64,000 nt of DNA from Bugula neritina (taxonomy: Eukaryota; Bryozoa; Gymnolaemata; Cheilostomatida; Bugulidae), in the NCBI GenBank assembly GCA_964035545.1, contig OZ037768.1, positions 7,989,241 through 8,053,240 of the forward strand. Direction: 5' to 3'. Within the stretch, counting starts at the first letter, position 1, and each line of letters begins with the position of its first letter. The position numbers were made by a program, and so were the translations under genes. Positions 61,301 through 64,000 of this stretch are shown here, one piece after another. Under the pieces are notes generated by a model. It did not search any database, was not told where the DNA came from, and worked only from the letters and a program-made list of their open reading frames with translations.

Positions 61301-63872
61301 GTTATATGATCAGGCCACTATCAGTATACGTCATGACACAACAGGCTGCTAATAGGGGAATTCCCCCTTTTTCTATTATGAGTAATATCGTAAATTACTA
61401 CACCTGGAGATTTGTTGACATGTTTTTAAATTGTTGGAATTTTCATGTTGACTTTACCAAGTTAAAGTTTTCTCCAACCTGATACAAAAGCAATATTACC
61501 TTTTTCAGTGGTTGGTCTTAAAAAATTACAGAAATATAAAATGATATCCAATTTAAATCAGATTTAAAATGTGTTTAAATGTTATATTTCACAAAAATGG
61601 TAATAGATCTTTTAAAAGGAAAAGGATATGAAAACATTTGATATGTATAGTTTCCATAATAGGCATGCATTTCAGCTCAAACAAGGACTCAATCATAAGA
61701 TTTTTTTGTGAATGATCAATACTAGTCAGCCACGAAACTCTTTTGTAGGTAATTCTATTGGAAACTGTGGGTGGGAAACTAAAGAACGAAATTCCTTATC
61801 AACCACAGTATACTATGTAAAACAAACTTATAAAAGCTGTGAAGCAGAAAATGACAAGTTTTGTGGATTGTTACACTGCTACCTTGACCGTGTTGAATCT
61901 GCAGATGATGTGTATGACATTGACCTACAGATTTTGAGCTTGGTAACCATGAAGTATATGTGGATACATAAAGGAAAAAAGTGCGCCATGACTTCTTTTG
62001 ATGTTGGTAAGAATAATTGCAAGTTTCAACAGTATTGTCAGCTTTGTAGAGTTTTTGTAAACAAAAAGAAGTTTCTGTTTACATGTCTCTTCCTATAAAT
62101 CATATTCAATTAATAAAATATTACTATAAAAAGCATATATAATTACTATTAGCTATGTGTATAGTTAGAAATCAAATTACTGTATATTTATCCTATAAAC
62201 TTTCTACACTAACTTCTTCCAATAGCAAATACTTGACTGCTTGCATTGGCTTCTACATTTGTTGATATAATATAGACCATAGAGGTTTTACTGAAATGGC
62301 TTTTACATGGTTGCATCTGCGCATTCTTAGAGTTTTAAAGCCACAAATTTATTTAAATATATAAATTGTGAATTTCTTTGTTTTAGGTTTAGACGCCTAT
62401 GATCCTGGCCAAGTGCCAAATGGAGCAAAATGTGCCAACAACAGTATGTGTGTCAACTCCAAGTGTGTACCTGTACCCCAACAACCTGAGTCATGTGACT
62501 GTAATGGTAGAGGTGTCTGTAACCAGCTCAATCAATGTCATTGTGACATTGGCTGGGCTCCTCCAGACTGCAAACGAAGAGGAAGAGGTGGTTCTCTTGC
62601 CAGCCAACCAACTGTTATTTTAAAACCCCAACTATCTTTAATAGCAGGTAATGGTGGTGCTGGGTTGATTACAATCTAGCAGTATTACCACCCTCTCTTT
62701 TATTGTTGGAATTTGACCAGATATAACTTCTCAGCTTTAATTTCAAACTTCTAATTGTTTCAAGTACCTAAACTCCTTACATCATATGATCTTTTGCTTG
62801 AAGGTCTGACATCATTCCTTGGTGTTGCACTAATGACAGCCGTTGCCATAGCGATAGGATACAGACGTAAAACAGATATAATTGAACAATTTTTCAACAA
62901 ACACCGCAGGTCTGATAGTTATCAATTAGATGTATTTTTAAATTAGCATTAGCTCAAGTTACAACTATACAATATTATAAATCAATGAATCATATTATAC
63001 ATGTAAAAAAAGCTTTTTTATTGACTTTTAAATTCTATATTTATGACTAATGCCATTTTACAGTTCAACGGTTAGGTAAATGACTAAAGATTTGTGAATA
63101 ACTTTGGAAAAAAAATCGTAAATGTGTCTGAAATTAACTAAATCAAGTATGAGTACTAAATGTAAAATCTAAAACACCCAATATTGCGTTGGGTGTTTTC
63201 CCTAAATAAGAAAGCATCAACTAAAACATTTTGATATAGAAAATTCCAATCGAAAATAAAATCAATATTCAAGAAATGAATCAGGATGTTCGCCATAACT
63301 AAGCTTTGTCACTATATAAATTATTCATGCTTGTTGACCTCTATATAAAAAAAGATCAACAAATCATAGCTTTTGCCGTTTCAGTGAAGAGAATATATTG
63401 AATTCTCATCAAGCTCCACCAGATAAGTCAGCGTCTGCAACTCCTGATCACCTTGCTGTCCTTAAGCAACCAAAGTATTCAACTAGTGCAAGTAAAAATA
63501 GTGATGTGACACCTCTAAACCAGGCAAAACTAATTCCCAGCAAACGTAAGTGTTTTCTTCTTCTTTTCTATGTTATAAGTGGTACAATGGTTGTCAAAAA
63601 AAGGGGCTTAGTTTAAGTCCAATGAACCACTTTGACTTTCACATATATACTTGTACATATCAAGTTTATGGCACTCCATACAGATTGGTTGTCCTAAAAT
63701 CTGACATGCTATCTTCCAATACTTTGTTTTAGCAGCTATTTCTACAGAGAAGCCACTAAGCACCACAAATATGTCTCCTCAAATGGCTTCATCTAGAAGT
63801 AAATCCAAGTGGTTAGAACAGACTTTGAATTCACCTTCAGAACCTAAACGCAAAAGATCCAGCGTTAAATAA
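51721..63872 (+). CDS. ADAM-type transmembrane metalloprotease A3
   Basis: Nine exons encode 925 aa: 51721-53035, 53908-54063, 54778-54873, 60537-60821, 61749-62006, 62387-62647, 62804-62909, 63385-63545 and 63733-63872. The exon plan is the same as A2, and exon 1 has exactly the same length. The ATG at 51721 starts a signal peptide (MRLGVCGLILIIETCVG). The likely maturation site is NIKKR. The zinc motif HEFGHNLGLGH is at residues 399-409, followed by the Met-turn CIMHSS. Disintegrin, Cys-rich, EGF, transmembrane (exon 7) and a Ser/Lys-rich tail follow. Intron 3 is 5.7 kb because of an antisense Ty3/gypsy provirus; the same intron in A2 is 0.95 kb. Intron 4 has a strong G-rich tract at 61211-61247. 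The coding frame is intact on both sides of the insertion. Confidence 0.9.
54917..55111 (-). repeat. 3' LTR of the provirus
   Basis: 195 bp. It is preceded on the minus strand by the purine tract AAAGGGGA. It differs from the 5' LTR by T/C at about 55095. Confidence 0.92.
55112..55119 (-). other. Polypurine tract of the provirus
   Basis: AAAGGGGA on the minus strand directly abuts the 3' LTR, as expected for the plus-strand primer. A run of about 25 T bases on the plus strand (near 55309-55333) lies further inside. Confidence 0.75.
55381..58059 (-). CDS. pol: Pol polyprotein (RT, RNase H, integrase), N-terminally broken
   Basis: An 892-codon open frame. It begins inside the RT domain (GILSPVDYPTAWINNH), and its first few codons come from the rearrangement junction, so there is no genuine N-terminus. 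RT has the active-site box as VADDILIYG (VADD rather than YADD). RNase H has QTDASLEGLGAVLL and HTDHHPL. Integrase has a His/Cys zinc part (HTSHQG and CVTC) and a D,D,E core (GMDIL, SDNGPQF, GKAEAA). A C-terminal region follows, and no envelope ORF is seen. The rest of RT lies with gag-protease upstream, separated by the inverted insert. Confidence 0.92.
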   Translation of the reverse strand: MLYCSMVADLKQKSQSYTQKGILSPVDYPTAWINNHVAVRKPNGTLRVCLDPSNLNQVIQRNHFPMPTLDDVLSELDGARVFSLCDAKDGFLQIKLSKKSSDLTTFWTPFGKYKWLRMPFGLSSSPEEFQRRLSDALSGLDGVTVVADDILIYGKGATQAEAVQDHNQKLEKLLARARRVNLKLNKEKCKFLLEELPYIGHLITKDGVKPDPNKIRAITDMKPPVNSEEIQRFLGHVNYLSKFIPHCSAECEPLRRLIGVSKEEFVWGQDQKRAFDEIKKLITKTSSLKYFNMNQPVVVQTDASLEGLGAVLLQEGQPVSYGSRSLTDSEKNYAPIELELLAIVYGMQKYDQYVFGNPDVTVHTDHHPLETIFKKPLNKAPKRLQSMLLALQRYQIKVHYKPGSEQVTADMLSRAPVGEPQNNTSEEQIFTVNQLKSFMSDLSETDLKQDLPVSKATYKLIQQHTGNDPVMVQLQSLITSGWPNKLFQLPEEVKPYYSYKDELAVLDGIIYKGSRLVVPIAARGEILNKLHTSHQGTAATIRRARNAVFWPQMAEDIRMKTDKCVTCAMDAPLQQHESLQNHDIPDLPWSKVGMDILTYKHKDYLMLVDYYSDFFECEPLSDTQSRAVIKACKKTFARYGIPHQLQSDNGPQFTSADFARFSTEWGFSHTTSSPGHQQSNGKAEAAVKIIKRLMKRAEDPYLALLEYRNTPTAGMTSSPAQRMFGHSTRSILPTGDMPKNNVLQQKANKRKVVQSSYNKSAKDLTKLAIGSPVLLRDFVSQKTRWQQGRVVEQLSDRSYLVSNKDTDMAVRRNRADLRPLSDVEASQPLTTVEIPTGANDPVSSHSVPDTQIQSAATAIPTEVNTNPDPAPVRWQRSRQTKTPAKYEQYELY
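58061..58242 (+). repeat. Inverted internal LTR copy
   Basis: Opposite in orientation to the two outer LTRs. It lacks about 14 bp at its outer end and otherwise differs at one or two positions. A primer-site-like sequence (TGGTACCATGAGTGGGG) follows it, differing slightly from the one by the outer 5' LTR. Confidence 0.92.
58351..58986 (+). pseudogene. gag: Truncated gag copy in inverted orientation
   Basis: From the ATG at 58351 it encodes the same Gag N-terminal domain as the minus-strand gag with very few differences (for example DFLAP versus DVLAP, CQQG versus CQRG). Homology ends abruptly at about 58875 after KKCRIAE. The remaining codons to the stop are antisense read-through of the RT region. 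It lacks the zinc knuckles, protease and all of pol. Confidence 0.9.
58850..60154 (-). CDS. gag: Gag and protease, with start of RT
   Basis: The ATG at 60154 (MSISVD) begins a retrotransposon Gag domain. Two zinc-knuckle-like CCHC clusters follow (CGNCGQSHPPRKC and CHNCKKYNHWRSLC). The aspartic protease motif is FQIDTGASCNIL. The frame then enters the RT N-terminal linker (GEYHIEIDD) and breaks at about 58875, where the inverted insert begins. The last codons come from the inverted gag copy. An open frame extends upstream of the ATG but has no better start. Confidence 0.88.
   Translation of the reverse strand: MSISVDVLAPKPIQDGSDLSNQWTRFKEEFELFLTAAEKANSDDKVKVAIMLRCIGPRGNDIFKTFTFSDGKSKEVYADVVEKFDAFCQRGTNKVVKRHQLLSTKQNTMNIDEYVTSLHKIARECQLDTMYDDFMLQALLLGINDAQLRRKLFDDASGDTGLGLEEAIKKCRIAENSRNDMAAIQSEESVQFIGSRKKPNKPSKDDDDNAVRSTRTGNFSKGSCGNCGQSHPPRKCPAYSHQCHNCKKYNHWRSLCRSKKQVNMVEEDSDGSSESLLSIQVVRKNKKLMTTIRASVNDSHQPTQFQIDTGASCNILNHKDFVDLGKPKLDNNQTRLKQFDGSITRALGGCKLEVAGEQLYFLVHKTQNHSLLSGEAALQLGLITIKEEWVNLISNASLDDILGSYPEVFEGIGCLPGEYHIEIDDKAQQYDISL
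60247..60263 (-). other. Primer-binding site of the provirus
   Basis: TGGTGCCCTGAGTGAGG directly follows the 5' LTR on the minus strand. TGG is the usual complement of a tRNA CCA end. The matching tRNA was not identified. Confidence 0.6.
60264..60458 (-). repeat. 5' LTR of the provirus
   Basis: 195 bp, TG...CA bounded, with the primer site inside and the target duplication outside. It holds the promoter of the element, which fires antisense to A3 (inference). Confidence 0.92.
61211..61247 (+). other. G-quadruplex-forming tract in A3 intron 4
   Basis: Seven or so G runs of three to nine are separated by one or two non-G bases, on the coding strand of an AT-rich intron. This fits the four-run G4 pattern many times over. 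Confidence 0.7.
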
Positions 63873-64000
63873 ACATCTTTACCACTAGAATAGGACGCAA
63901 GATACAGTATAATAGCAGAATTACAGTTCAAATTGAAGAGTTCGCTGTAGCTGGTTATTACAATAGTTTGTAATATAAAATCAAAAGCTGTTTCATAAAT

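Overview
This is nuclear DNA from an animal, most likely a marine invertebrate of the lophotrochozoan type (mollusc, bryozoan or relative). The evidence is strongly AT-rich sequence, multi-exon genes with GT-AG introns, animal-specific proteins (NELF-B, coronin, somatomedin-B/EndoU, ADAM metalloproteases), tRNA-derived SINEs, a Ty3/gypsy element and a RTE-like LINE remnant. The species cannot be named from sequence alone.

Layout. 1-3.1 kb: the 3' end of a WD40-repeat gene (+). 3.1-7.2 kb: intergenic, with one SINE, a half copy of a foldback element and cryptically simple sequence. 7.2-12.7 kb: a complete NELF-B gene (+, 10 exons) whose last intron carries a 41/45-bp minisatellite in which every unit repeats the 3' splice site and the start of the last exon. 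12.8-15.4 kb: a complete secreted EndoU gene (-, 8 exons) with two somatomedin-B domains, tail to tail with NELF-B. 18.2-26.3 kb: a complete coronin gene (+) with two alternative terminal exons, each encoding a different coiled coil. 26.6-28.5 kb: intergenic, with a long TA microsatellite.

29.3-63.9 kb holds three tandem ADAM-type metalloprotease genes on the + strand, called here A1, A2 and A3. Each has signal peptide, prodomain and reprolysin catalytic domain in one large exon, followed by disintegrin, Cys-rich and EGF exons. A2 and A3 end in a transmembrane segment and cytoplasmic tail. A1 instead ends in a Ser/Thr stalk and a short hydrophobic tail. All three keep the zinc motif and Met-turn, so they look active. 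Divergence between them is very uneven, with some exons nearly identical and others far apart, which suggests gene conversion.

Transposons have expanded the array. A 5-kb cluster (37.07-42.25 kb) lies between A1 and A2. A 415-bp foldback element with a 5-bp target duplication sits right after a splice donor in A2. A young 5.5-kb Ty3/gypsy provirus (54,917-60,458, minus strand, target duplication ATTTC) lies in A3 intron 3. That provirus contains an inverted internal LTR plus a partial gag and is therefore head-to-head palindromic and defective.

All exon boundaries were read by eye from splice signals, reading frame and protein family similarity. There was no transcript evidence.
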